From positions 1 to 17,322 of the forward strand of contig JBAYTD010000058.1 of NCBI GenBank assembly GCA_041675805.1: 17,322 bases of DNA. Direction: 5' to 3'. Position 1 is the stretch's first letter, and each line of letters opens with the position of its first letter. Under the pieces are notes generated by a model. The model did not search any database. It was given only the letters and a program-made list of their open reading frames with translations, and had not been told where the DNA came from. The translations under genes and the position numbers were made by a program. Of the stretch, positions 1-7,455 are shown piece by piece. Source of the stretch: JANNWF01 sp041675805. Lineage in GTDB: Bacteria; Pseudomonadota; Gammaproteobacteria; Xanthomonadales; Xanthomonadaceae.

Positions 1-603
1 CCAGCCCGGCTCAGGCAAATCCTCGACGATGTCACCCGTGCGCTGACGCGCAAGAACATCCGCCACGCGCTCGCCGGCGGCATGGCACTGGCCGCGCACG
101 GCATCCCGCGCGCCACCAAGGACCTGGACTTCCTCATCGATGCCGCCGATGAGCAGGCGGCGGATCGTGCGCTGGACGAGTTGGGTTTCAACCGCGAAAT
201 CCGCGGACAGGGTTTCGCCCGCTACGTACGCCGCCCCCTGAAGGAGCTTCCTGAAATCGCCGAATGGGTCGATCTGCTGTACGCCCGTCGCGAACTGGGG
301 CGGCAACTGTTGGGGGAAGCGCAAAAGGTGCCCATCGCCCGGGATGACGGACCGCCACTTGCGGTCGTCCCGGTCGATGGACTGATCCTGATGAAACTGA
401 TGGCGATGGTCGCCGACCCGTCGCGGGTTCAGGACCGGCAGGATATTCTCGACCTGCTTCAACACCACGGTGCCGACCTGCACCACACCTGGATCGCCAC
501 CGAAGCGGCGACCTTGGGGACAGCCTATGAACACCTCTGGCAACAACTGCTCAACGCGCACCAACGCGGCCCATCAAGCCCGGGCCCCATCGAAGGACTC
601 TGA
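1..603 (+). CDS. AbiEii-like nucleotidyltransferase (5' partial)
   Basis: The reading frame is open from base 1, so the start lies outside the window; the first internal ATG at 82 cuts into the conserved core and is not the true start. The visible 200 residues begin ARLRQIL and contain the nucleotidyltransferase core: a GG (in ALAGGMALAAHG), a conserved R-x-T-x-D-L-D-F stretch that supplies the metal-binding aspartates, and a later segment LILMKLMAM with RVQDRQDILDLL. This layout is typical of the AbiEii/AbiGii (DUF1814/DUF6036-like) family, which includes toxins that transfer nucleotides to tRNA or other targets and also uncharacterised enzymes. No AbiEi-type antitoxin is visible; one could lie upstream. 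A small frame overlaps its 3' end. The family assignment is firm, the toxin role is only inferred. Confidence 0.8.
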   Translation, partial: PARLRQILDDVTRALTRKNIRHALAGGMALAAHGIPRATKDLDFLIDAADEQAADRALDELGFNREIRGQGFARYVRRPLKELPEIAEWVDLLYARRELGRQLLGEAQKVPIARDDGPPLAVVPVDGLILMKLMAMVADPSRVQDRQDILDLLQHHGADLHHTWIATEAATLGTAYEHLWQQLLNAHQRGPSSPGPIEGL

Positions 604-748
604 CCCGGCAGCCGATCCGCGCCGCCTGGCGCTGGAAGAATGGGAGGCAGTCCAGAGCCTGTGCGAAAGCCTCGCCCGTGCCGGCACGGCGCAGGGGCGC
701 TCGCTGTTGCCGCTGGCGCGCCGGCCGCTGGGCGAAATCCTGCTTTGA
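527..748 (+). CDS. small hypothetical protein overlapping the nucleotidyltransferase
   Basis: This 73-residue frame starts at ATG 527, six bases after a GGGGA that could serve as ribosome binding site, and overlaps the last 77 bases of the nucleotidyltransferase in another frame. The first 25 residues are polar and low in complexity (many N, S, T), as expected where the frame overlaps another gene. The last 45 look like a real helical protein: RRLALEEWEAVQSLCESLAR followed by a basic, leucine-rich tail ending GEILL. I do not recognise the family. Overlap and orientation suggest translational coupling with the nucleotidyltransferase, so it could be a partner or regulator of it, but the sequence does not prove this. 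A start inside the non-overlapping part is also possible. Confidence 0.5.
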   Translation: MNTSGNNCSTRTNAAHQARAPSKDSDPAADPRRLALEEWEAVQSLCESLARAGTAQGRSLLPLARRPLGEILL

Positions 749-771
749 CGCAGCGGGCGCGCCGCGCCGGC

Positions 772-2025
772 TCATCGCAGAAACCCCATCGGTGACCGCG
801 CCGCGCCCGGCTTGAGGCGCAACTCCGCCTCCACCAGATCGAGCAACGGCGGTGCCGTCGGCACCTGTCCCAACACCCGCAACTGGCGCAGCGCGTTGGC
901 CATTTCGCCAGGCGTGAAGCGGTCCAGCCGTTCGATCCGACGCCTGCTCGCCGCATCCAGCGTCGTCTCGCCCAGCACGCGGCGGAACAGGGCCAGACGT
1001 TGCGCCGGGTCGAGGAAATCGAAGCGCACCTTGAAGTCGAAGCGGCGCAGACTGGCCGCGTCGAGCGAATCGACCAGATTGGTGGAGGCAATGAGGATTC
1101 CCTCGAACGCCTCCATCTGCGTCAGCATCTCGTTGACCTGACTCACCTCCCAGCCTCGCTGCGCACGGCTGCGGTCCTGGAGAAAACTGTCGGCCTCGTC
1201 GATCAGCAGTATCGCGCCCTCGTCGCTTGCCTCCAGAAACGCCTGCGCCAGATTCTTCTCGGTTTCGCCCACCCACATGCTCACCAGATCGGACGCGCGC
1301 TTGACGTGCAGCGGGCGATCCAGCACCTGCGCCAGGTGATGCCCGAGCGCCGTCTTGCCCGTGCCGGGCGGCCCGAACAGGCACAACCGCGCCGCGCGCC
1401 CGGCGCACAAACCCTCGATCAGCGCGGAAAGATCGCGGTCGGTATTGAGAAACGCCGGATCGTAATGCTGCGGCAACCCGGCGGCTTTCCTCGCCGTGGA
1501 ATGCCCCATCGCCCGCAACGACATCTCCACGATGCGCTTTGCCTGCGCATCGCGCTCATCGCGGCGCTTGCTGCCCAGCGCCTTCACCACCCTGGCTGCG
1601 CGCTCGATTTGCGCGGGTGGCAAACCATCGATGGCGGCCAGTGTTGCAGCGCCCTGCTCGGACAGGACATTCCCACCGAAATACCGCTGCACCACGCGCT
1701 GTCGCACCGCGCGCGCCGGCGCACGGAACTCCATGACCAGATCGAAGCGACGCAGATATGCCGGATCCAGTGCGGCGATGCTGTTGCAAACCCACACGGT
1801 GGGGATCGGGTTGGACTCCAGCGCCTGATTGATCCAACCCTTCGCCAGACTTTCCGGGTCGCGCCCCTGCCTGCCCATCAACATCGACAGCAACGAGGTG
1901 CCGTCGCTGCCAAACACATCCTCCACTTCGTCGAACAACAACAGTTGCCGGCGTTGCCCGGCCAACAGGCGCTGCGCCAACGAGAAAGCGCGGAAGCGGC
2001 GTGAGCCGGAAATCGGAGCACGCAC
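772..2025 (-). CDS. N-terminally truncated tandem AAA+ ATPase (probable remnant)
   Basis: Read from a GTG at 2025, this gives 417 residues. Residues 1-150 are the back half of a first AAA+ domain: Walker B LLLFDEVED (28-36), sensor-1 N81 and an arginine-finger RRFD (92-95), but no Walker A. Residues 205-415 are a complete second AAA+ domain: Walker A GPPGTGKT (218-225), Walker B LLIDEAD (273-279), sensor-1 N316 and RRFD (327-330). An in-frame TGA lies at 2046-2044, only seven codons above the GTG, and none of the upstream frames encodes the missing Walker A; that DNA belongs to another short frame and then to dnaB. No ribosome binding site is evident. I conclude that the gene has lost its 5' part. 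The second domain could still fold and hydrolyse ATP. The substrate is unknown. Its 3' end converges with the small frame ending at 748. Confidence 0.75.
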   Translation of the reverse strand: MRAPISGSRRFRAFSLAQRLLAGQRRQLLLFDEVEDVFGSDGTSLLSMLMGRQGRDPESLAKGWINQALESNPIPTVWVCNSIAALDPAYLRRFDLVMEFRAPARAVRQRVVQRYFGGNVLSEQGAATLAAIDGLPPAQIERAARVVKALGSKRRDERDAQAKRIVEMSLRAMGHSTARKAAGLPQHYDPAFLNTDRDLSALIEGLCAGRAARLCLFGPPGTGKTALGHHLAQVLDRPLHVKRASDLVSMWVGETEKNLAQAFLEASDEGAILLIDEADSFLQDRSRAQRGWEVSQVNEMLTQMEAFEGILIASTNLVDSLDAASLRRFDFKVRFDFLDPAQRLALFRRVLGETTLDAASRRRIERLDRFTPGEMANALRQLRVLGQVPTAPPLLDLVEAELRLKPGAARSPMGFLR

Positions 2026-2034
2026 ATCGGTACC

Positions 2035-2223
2035 GTGTCCGAATCAGGAATCGTCGGCGCGGCCGGGGCGCTGACGATCCACGAGGTCCGCTACGCTTCG
2101 CAGGCCGATCTGAAGGTGTACCGCGTGCGCTACGCGGCGCAGGCCGACATCAGGGTGTTCGAGGTCGATTACGTCAGCCAGGCCGGCTGGAACGGGCCGC
2201 CGCGGGGCCGGGAGACGCGATAG
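2035..2223 (+). CDS. short YxSQAD-repeat protein, DUF6150 / septoil-knot-like (probably truncated)
   Basis: The frame opens at GTG 2035 (the in-frame stop above it is TGA 2002-2004) and gives 62 residues. After an unremarkable 16-residue leader come three 13-residue repeats: EVRYASQADLKVY (17-29), RVRYAAQADIRVF (30-42) and EVDYVSQAGWNG (43-54), then a basic tail. From memory this V-x-Y-x-S-Q-A-D pattern with a closing QAGW fits the DUF6150 family, now called '7(1) septoil knot' domain, predicted to form a deeply knotted beta structure; its function is not known to me. Known members as I recall them have more repeats, so the N-terminal part seems to be missing. No ribosome binding site stands at the GTG. 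The repeat itself is directly visible; the family name is a recollection and expression is uncertain. Confidence 0.5.
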   Translation: MSESGIVGAAGALTIHEVRYASQADLKVYRVRYAAQADIRVFEVDYVSQAGWNGPPRGRETR

Positions 2224-2340
2224 GGCGGGTCCGGCGGGCTGTCTCAACCGCTGCGACGCGACCGTGCTGAAATGACGGCGGGACAAGGCGCGCAAGCGTC
2301 TGATCCCCCTCTTATCCCCAGGTTCTCCAGAGACTTTCGC

Positions 2341-2369
2341 CTGCGTGGCGGAAGCCGCTTTCGTATGAT
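2341..2369 (+). promoter_or_regulatory. candidate dnaB promoter
   Basis: A good -10 hexamer TATGAT lies at 2364-2369, 41 bases before the dnaB ATG. The region 17 bases above it (2341-2346, CTGCGT) is a poor -35 match, so the call rests mainly on the -10. A weak hairpin (CCGCC/GGCGG, 2376-2390) falls in the presumed leader. Confidence 0.35.
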
Positions 2370-2410
2370 CCCCGTCCGCCATCGAGGCGGCCTTTGTCGA
2401 CGCCCTGCCC

Positions 2411-3814
2411 ATGTCCCAGCCGCAATCCGCCCCGCCCGCCGTTTTTCCCGTCGCTCGCCGCAACGATCCGCTGCGCGTGCCGCCGCATTCGGTCGAGGCC
2501 GAGCAGGCGGTGCTGGGCGGGCTGATGCTCTCTCGCGAGGCCTGGGACAAGGTCGCCGACCGCCTGCGCGAGGAGGATTTCTACCGCCGCGACCATCAGA
2601 TCATCTTCCGCGCCATCGCCCGCCTGGCCGCCGACAACAAGCCCAGCGATGCGGTGACGCTGGGCGAGTGGTTCCAGTCGCAGGGCCTTGCCGAGCAGGT
2701 CGGCGGCGTCGATTACGTGATCGAACTGGCCAGCACCACGCCGAGCGCGGCCAACATCGTCGCCTATGCCGACATCGTGCGCGAGAAGTCGATCATGCGG
2801 CAGTTGATCGAGGTCGGCACACGGATCGCCAACGACGGTTTCCAGCCGGAGGGGCGCGACAGCCGAGAACTGCTGGAAAGCGCCGAGCAGGCGGTGTTCC
2901 GCATCGCCGAGGACGGTGCCCGCGGCAAGCAGGGCTTCGTCGACATGCGCGCCAGCCTGCGCGAGAGCTTCCGCATCCTGAGCGAGCGCTTCGAGAACAA
3001 GGGCAAGATCTCCGGCCTGCCGACCGGCTTCATCGACTTCGACGAGCGCACCTCGGGCCTGCATGGCGGCGACCTGGTGATCCTCGCCGCCCGCCCGTCG
3101 ATGGGCAAGACCGCGCTGGCGCTGAACATCGCCGAGTATTCCGCCCTGCGCACGCGCAAGGCGGTGGCGGTGTTTTCGATGGAGATGTCGGCCACCCAGC
3201 TGACCTTCCGGCTGATTTCCTCGCTGGGCCGGATCAATGCCCAGAACATGCGCACCGGGCAACTGGAGGACGAGGACTGGAACCGCGTCAGCACGGCGGT
3301 CACCCAGCTCAGCGAGGTCAAGCTGTTCATCGACGACACGCCGGCGCTGTCGCCGACCGAACTGCGCTCGCGGGCGCGCCGGCTGGCGCGCGAGCACGAG
3401 CTGGGCCTGATCGTCATCGACTACCTGCAATTGATGCAGGTGCCCGGCAACAAGGAAAACCGCGCCACCGAGATCTCCGAGATCAGCCGCTCGCTGAAGG
3501 CGCTGGCGAAGGAACTGAACGTGCCGGTGATCGCGCTCTCCCAGCTCAACCGCTCGCTGGAACAGCGCGCCGACAGGCGCCCGGTGATGGCCGACCTGCG
3601 CGAATCCGGCGCCATCGAGCAGGACGCCGACCTGATCGTCTTCATCTACCGCGACGAGTACTACCATCCCGAATCGGCCGACAAGGGTGTCGCCGAGATC
3701 ATCATCGGCAAGCAGCGCAACGGCCCCACCGGCACCGTGAAGCTGGCCTTCCACGGCCAGTTCACGCGCTTTGACAACCTTTCCAGCGAGACCTACGGCG
3801 GACACTTCGAATAG
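2411..3814 (+). CDS. dnaB: replicative DNA helicase DnaB
   Basis: This is the ring-shaped hexameric helicase that unwinds DNA 5' to 3' ahead of the replication fork and recruits primase. The 467 residues match the usual length (about 470). The N-terminal helical domain begins around residue 20 (PPHSVEAEQAVLGGL). The RecA-like motor has Walker A ARPSMGKTA (227-235), the catalytic glutamate E258 in FSMEMS, Walker B LIVIDYLQLM (333-342), the SQLNRSLEQR motif (377-386) with its sensor glutamine, and the KQRNGPTG segment (434-441) that carries the arginine finger. No intein or insertion interrupts it. The ATG at 2411 gives the normal N-terminus; no clear ribosome binding site is present. The alr gene follows after 89 bases without an obvious terminator and may share its transcript. 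Confidence 0.97.
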   Translation: MSQPQSAPPAVFPVARRNDPLRVPPHSVEAEQAVLGGLMLSREAWDKVADRLREEDFYRRDHQIIFRAIARLAADNKPSDAVTLGEWFQSQGLAEQVGGVDYVIELASTTPSAANIVAYADIVREKSIMRQLIEVGTRIANDGFQPEGRDSRELLESAEQAVFRIAEDGARGKQGFVDMRASLRESFRILSERFENKGKISGLPTGFIDFDERTSGLHGGDLVILAARPSMGKTALALNIAEYSALRTRKAVAVFSMEMSATQLTFRLISSLGRINAQNMRTGQLEDEDWNRVSTAVTQLSEVKLFIDDTPALSPTELRSRARRLAREHELGLIVIDYLQLMQVPGNKENRATEISEISRSLKALAKELNVPVIALSQLNRSLEQRADRRPVMADLRESGAIEQDADLIVFIYRDEYYHPESADKGVAEIIIGKQRNGPTGTVKLAFHGQFTRFDNLSSETYGGHFE

Positions 3815-3903
3815 CCTTGCCTGCGCGTCGCCAGATCGTGCCCGCAGCGGGCCATCGCGTCGGCGCAGCCTGATCCCGTCCTTCGCCCAACCGCCGACCC
3901 CGC

Positions 3904-4980
3904 ATGTCCCGAGCCACCGCAGCCACCATCCATCTCGACGCCCTGCGCGGCAACCTCGCCGCCGTCCGTCGGCTCGCCCCGGCCTCGCGTGTGCTCGCCG
4001 TGGTCAAGGCCGATGGCTACGGCCACGGGCTGGAGCGCGTCGCCATGGCACTGGAAGGTGCCGATGCCTTCGGCGTCGCCGCGCTGTCCGACGCCGAGCG
4101 CCTGCGCGCCGCCGGGCTGTCGCAGCGCATCGTGCTGCTGTCCGGCTTCGACGAGCCGGCCGATCTGGCCCAGTTGCGCCGGCTGCGGGTCGATACCGTG
4201 GTCCACCACGACAGCCAGTTGCGCATGCTGGAGGCCGATGGCGGCGGCCAGCCGTTGCGGGTCTGGCTGAAGATCGACAGCGGCATGCACCGGCTCGGTT
4301 TCGCGCCGGAAGAGGCGGCGTCCGCGCATGGCCGGCTGCGGCAACTCGCCGGCGTCGATCCGGACATCGTGCTGATGACGCACCTGGCGCGTTCGGACGA
4401 ATTCGGCGAGCCGACCACCACGCGCCAGCGGCAGTGCTTCGAGCAGGCCGTGGCGGCGCTGCCGGGGCCGCGCAGTCTGGCCAATTCCGCCGCCGTGCTC
4501 GGCTGGCCGGATACCCATGCCGACTGGATCCGCGTCGGCGGTGCGCTGTATGGCCTGTCGGCGGTGGCCGGGCAGCCGGGCAGCCGCTTTGGACTCGCCC
4601 CGGCGATGACCCTGTCGACCCGCCTGGTAGCGGTGAAGCAGATTGCCGCAGGCGAGCCGATCGGCTACGGCGGCGCGTTCACCGCGTCGCGCGCCATGCG
4701 CATCGGCATCGCCGCCATCGGCTATGGCGACGGCTATCCGCGCGTTGTGCCCAGCGGCACGCCGGTGCTGGTCGGCGAGCGCCGGGTCGCCACGGTGGGC
4801 CGGGTGTCGATGGACCTGCTGGCGGTGGATCTGCGCAATGCGCCCGAGGCACGCACTGGCGATCCGGTGGTGCTGTGGGGGCGCGGCCTGCCGGTGGAGG
4901 AAATCGCCGAGGCCGCCGGCACTATCGGCTACGAACTGACCTGCGGCATCACCCGCCGCGTGCGCTTCATCGAGGATTGA
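3904..4980 (+). CDS. alr: alanine racemase
   Basis: Alanine racemase interconverts L- and D-alanine with pyridoxal phosphate in the cytoplasm, supplying D-alanine for peptidoglycan. The 358 residues match the family. The cofactor lysine is K35 in AVVKADGYGHG. The second catalytic base is the tyrosine of IGYGGAF (Y255). Further family signatures are AIGYGDGYPR (271-280), which helps hold the cofactor, and VGRVSMDLLAVDL (298-310). The N-terminus MSRATAATIHLDALRGNL is the usual one, so ATG 3904 is preferred even though no ribosome binding site is visible. The dnaB-alr neighbourhood is common in gammaproteobacteria. Whether this is the biosynthetic (alr) or catabolic (dadX) type cannot be settled from sequence, but the setting next to dnaB favours alr. 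Confidence 0.95.
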   Translation: MSRATAATIHLDALRGNLAAVRRLAPASRVLAVVKADGYGHGLERVAMALEGADAFGVAALSDAERLRAAGLSQRIVLLSGFDEPADLAQLRRLRVDTVVHHDSQLRMLEADGGGQPLRVWLKIDSGMHRLGFAPEEAASAHGRLRQLAGVDPDIVLMTHLARSDEFGEPTTTRQRQCFEQAVAALPGPRSLANSAAVLGWPDTHADWIRVGGALYGLSAVAGQPGSRFGLAPAMTLSTRLVAVKQIAAGEPIGYGGAFTASRAMRIGIAAIGYGDGYPRVVPSGTPVLVGERRVATVGRVSMDLLAVDLRNAPEARTGDPVVLWGRGLPVEEIAEAAGTIGYELTCGITRRVRFIED

Positions 4981-5097
4981 GCCACCTCGATCAAGGTGTT
5001 CGATCCGCTGCCCTGGTCTTGAAGCGCAGCCCGGTTTTGCAAGGGCTGCCGGCTGCGCGCCCTTACACTAGGCAATTCGTTGCCACACTGGAAACCC

Positions 5098-5679
5098 ATG
5101 ACTACACACACCACGGCGGACGACCCGCGTCGCCAGCGCTGGGTCTGGATCGACCTGGAGATGACCGGGCTGGACCCGGACAGCGATTCGATCATCGAGA
5201 TCGCCACCCTGGTCACCGACCACGACCTCAACGTGCTGGCCGAGGGGCCGGAACTGGCGATCCGCCATCCACTGGCGCGGCTGCAGGCGATGGACGACTG
5301 GAACCGCAGCCACCACCAGCGCTCCGGGCTGTGGCAGCGCGTGCTCGATGCCGACTGCGACATGGCGCAGGCCGAGCAACGCACGCTGGATTTCCTCGCC
5401 GAATGGGTGGAGCCGGGCAGTTCGCCGATCTGCGGCAATTCGATCTGCCAGGACCGCCGCTTCCTGGTCCGCTGCATGCCGCGGTTGGAACGCCATTTCC
5501 ACTACCGCAACCTGGACGTGTCCAGCCTGAAGATCCTCGCCCAGGCCTGGGCACCGCAGGTGGCGGCCGGCGTGGTCAAGCAGTCCGCGCATACCGCGCT
5601 GGCCGACATCCGCGAGTCGGTCGGCGAACTGCGCCATTACCGGCGCTTTCTTGGCCCGCTCGGCGGCCAGTCCGGTTGA
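5098..5679 (+). CDS. orn: oligoribonuclease
   Basis: Orn is a dimeric 3'-5' exonuclease that degrades very short RNAs, including pGpG from cyclic-di-GMP breakdown, and is essential in many gammaproteobacteria. All DEDDh residues are present: D19 and E21 in WIDLEMTGL, D119 in SICQDRRF, and H165 and D170 in SAHTALADIRESV. The length, 193 residues, is close to the E. coli protein (about 180). ATG 5098 is chosen over the in-frame TTG at 5080, since family N-termini start close to the WIDLEMTG motif and a short GGAAA precedes the ATG. An upstream TACACT at 5064-5069 might be a -10, without a well-spaced -35. The next gene is PilZ-like, which is notable because Orn completes c-di-GMP turnover. Confidence 0.96.
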   Translation: MTTHTTADDPRRQRWVWIDLEMTGLDPDSDSIIEIATLVTDHDLNVLAEGPELAIRHPLARLQAMDDWNRSHHQRSGLWQRVLDADCDMAQAEQRTLDFLAEWVEPGSSPICGNSICQDRRFLVRCMPRLERHFHYRNLDVSSLKILAQAWAPQVAAGVVKQSAHTALADIRESVGELRHYRRFLGPLGGQSG

Positions 5680-5793
5680 GCGTCGCGGCGGCCGGACAGC
5701 CCGCCGACGGTCACGGCTGGCGGGCGTTGCGGCTAAGCTATTGGACCCGGTCGCCGCGCGCGGCCGGGCCGCATTCCTGATGGATCGACACCG

Positions 5794-7455
5794 ATGAGCG
5801 CCGAATACCGGAGACTGACCGAGGGCCTTCCCGCGCGCAGCGCGCCCAGTGCCACGTCCTTCGCCACCGACAGCCGGCGGGTCAAGAGCTGGGTCGCCTC
5901 GCTGCCGCGCGCCAACCAGATGGTCGCGCATCGCCAGTTGCTCGATGCGCTGCAGGACATGCGCAGCCAGCGGCTCGACGGCGTGCAGCGCCTGGCGGCG
6001 CTGGAAGCGCTGCGGCCGGTGGTGCTGGAAGCCATCGACCTGCTCGACGGCCAGGCGCAGGGCGGCTCCCTGCCGTTGCCGCCGCCGAAGGCCAAGGCGC
6101 TGGCCGAGTTGCGCGCCTTCGAGGAGGAACTGGCGTTCGGCTACCGGCTGGCGGTGATCGAACTGTGCGCGCCGGCCGGCAGCGTGCCGTTCCTGCGCGG
6201 CGGCAGCGTGGCGCTGGCGCTGGAGCGCGCCATCTTCCACGCCTCGCGGCTGCTGACGCGGGCGTATTTCGTCTACGACTCGCCGCGCGAAGGCGAGTGG
6301 AACACCCTGCACGCTCTGTTCGGCTTCGCCCGCAGCGTGTCGCTGGAAGACAAGGCCATCGACGAAGTGATCGAGGAACAGACCCTCAGCGTCGGCCAGA
6401 TCTACGCCCAGGCGCTGCTGCTGGCGCTGTCCAATCCCTACCGATTCAGCCAGCGCGAACAGGCCGACCTGTGGCCGGCGACGCGCGACCTGGCGAGCTA
6501 TGTGTCGCTGTCGGGCAAGTCCGCCGGCAAGGACAGCTTCGCCGTCGCCACGGACCGCGACCAGGGGCCGGGCTACATCCCCGAGGAACGCACCGAGGAA
6601 CATGGTCCGCTGCTGTGGCTGGACCTCGATGCGGTGCGCCAGTTGCTGGAGCGGCCGCTGGCCGACGGGCAGGGCGGGGCGCTGTCGCTGCGCCTGCGCA
6701 ACGGGCGCACGCTGGAAAGCTCGGTGGAACTGCTGCGCCGCTTGCGCGCTGGCTGGAGCAGCGCCGGCGTGCGGCGCGCCTCGCGACTGGCCGCCGGGCA
6801 CGCGCTGGAGACGGTGATCGGCCTCAGCGGCCTGCATTACCGCCTGGCCGGCGATGTCGATTTCGAGACCTTCCTGCAACAGAGCGGCCTGTTCGGCGTC
6901 GGCGGCGAGCAGGATCGTGCCGGCTGGGCACCGGGTGCCACCGAGGGCCTGCGCCGGGCCAGCAGCAGGGCGCAGGTGCTCGACCAGAGCCTCAACGGTT
7001 ATCGGTTGCGCTGGCCGCGCGAAGAACAGGTCCGCGCCCGGGTCGGCGAGATCATCGGCATCGCCTTCGGTCTTGGCGAGGGCATGGACTACTGGATGGT
7101 CGGCAGCATCCGCTGGCTGCGCCACGGCCGCGATGGCAGCGTCGATGCCGGTGTTTCCCTGCTGGCGCGGCGTGCCGATGCGGTCGCCGTGCGCGCCATG
7201 GATGGTGCCGGTGTGCAGCGGCCGATGGTGCGCGGCGTGCAGTACCAGCCGCTGGGCAGCGGCGAGCGGCGCGACATGCATCTGCTGACTTCGGCGCTGT
7301 TCGACACCCTGTGCCGGCGGATGGAACTGGTGCGCGGCGACGGGCCGGACTCGGCGTCGTCCGCCGGTCAGGCACTGGAGCATTACGAGCGTCTGACGCC
7401 GGAAGAGCAGGGCGGTGATTACGTGCTGATCCAGGCCGACAAGGCGGCGGCATGA
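5794..7455 (+). CDS. PilZ-like domain protein, putative c-di-GMP-related
   Basis: The protein has 553 residues, no signal peptide and no membrane segment. The N-terminal part (about 28-80) has a conserved-looking W-x3-LP-x2-N ... LLDAL block (VKSWVASLP, then ANQMVAHRQLLDALQDM), followed by a long helical region to about 250. The C-terminal part (about 385-500) looks like a PilZ beta-barrel: R-x2-SR near 387-392, then DQSLNG (397-402), a match to the D-x-S-x2-G signature, then RVGEIIGI, and WMVGSIRWLRH. In standard PilZ domains the arginine motif and DxSxxG lie about 20 residues apart; here they are much closer, so c-di-GMP binding is uncertain. The 3' end overlaps ispG as ATGA, implying translational coupling. 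Related proteins next to ispG occur in Xanthomonas-type genomes as I recall. The biological role is unknown. Confidence 0.65.
   Translation: MSAEYRRLTEGLPARSAPSATSFATDSRRVKSWVASLPRANQMVAHRQLLDALQDMRSQRLDGVQRLAALEALRPVVLEAIDLLDGQAQGGSLPLPPPKAKALAELRAFEEELAFGYRLAVIELCAPAGSVPFLRGGSVALALERAIFHASRLLTRAYFVYDSPREGEWNTLHALFGFARSVSLEDKAIDEVIEEQTLSVGQIYAQALLLALSNPYRFSQREQADLWPATRDLASYVSLSGKSAGKDSFAVATDRDQGPGYIPEERTEEHGPLLWLDLDAVRQLLERPLADGQGGALSLRLRNGRTLESSVELLRRLRAGWSSAGVRRASRLAAGHALETVIGLSGLHYRLAGDVDFETFLQQSGLFGVGGEQDRAGWAPGATEGLRRASSRAQVLDQSLNGYRLRWPREEQVRARVGEIIGIAFGLGEGMDYWMVGSIRWLRHGRDGSVDAGVSLLARRADAVAVRAMDGAGVQRPMVRGVQYQPLGSGERRDMHLLTSALFDTLCRRMELVRGDGPDSASSAGQALEHYERLTPEEQGGDYVLIQADKAAA

Noticed and set aside
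748..772. Bidirectional terminator between the convergent small frame and AAA+ gene
   Set aside because: The 23-base gap has GC-rich palindromic bits but no stable stem-loop with a T-tract.
1..2270. A complete defence island or toxin-antitoxin system
   Set aside because: The pieces are partial, truncated or unrecognised and have mixed orientation; they do not form a known system within the window.
2312..3805. A 497-codon minus-strand frame opposite dnaB
   Set aside because: It covers dnaB exactly and lacks motifs; it also does not supply the missing front of the AAA+ protein.
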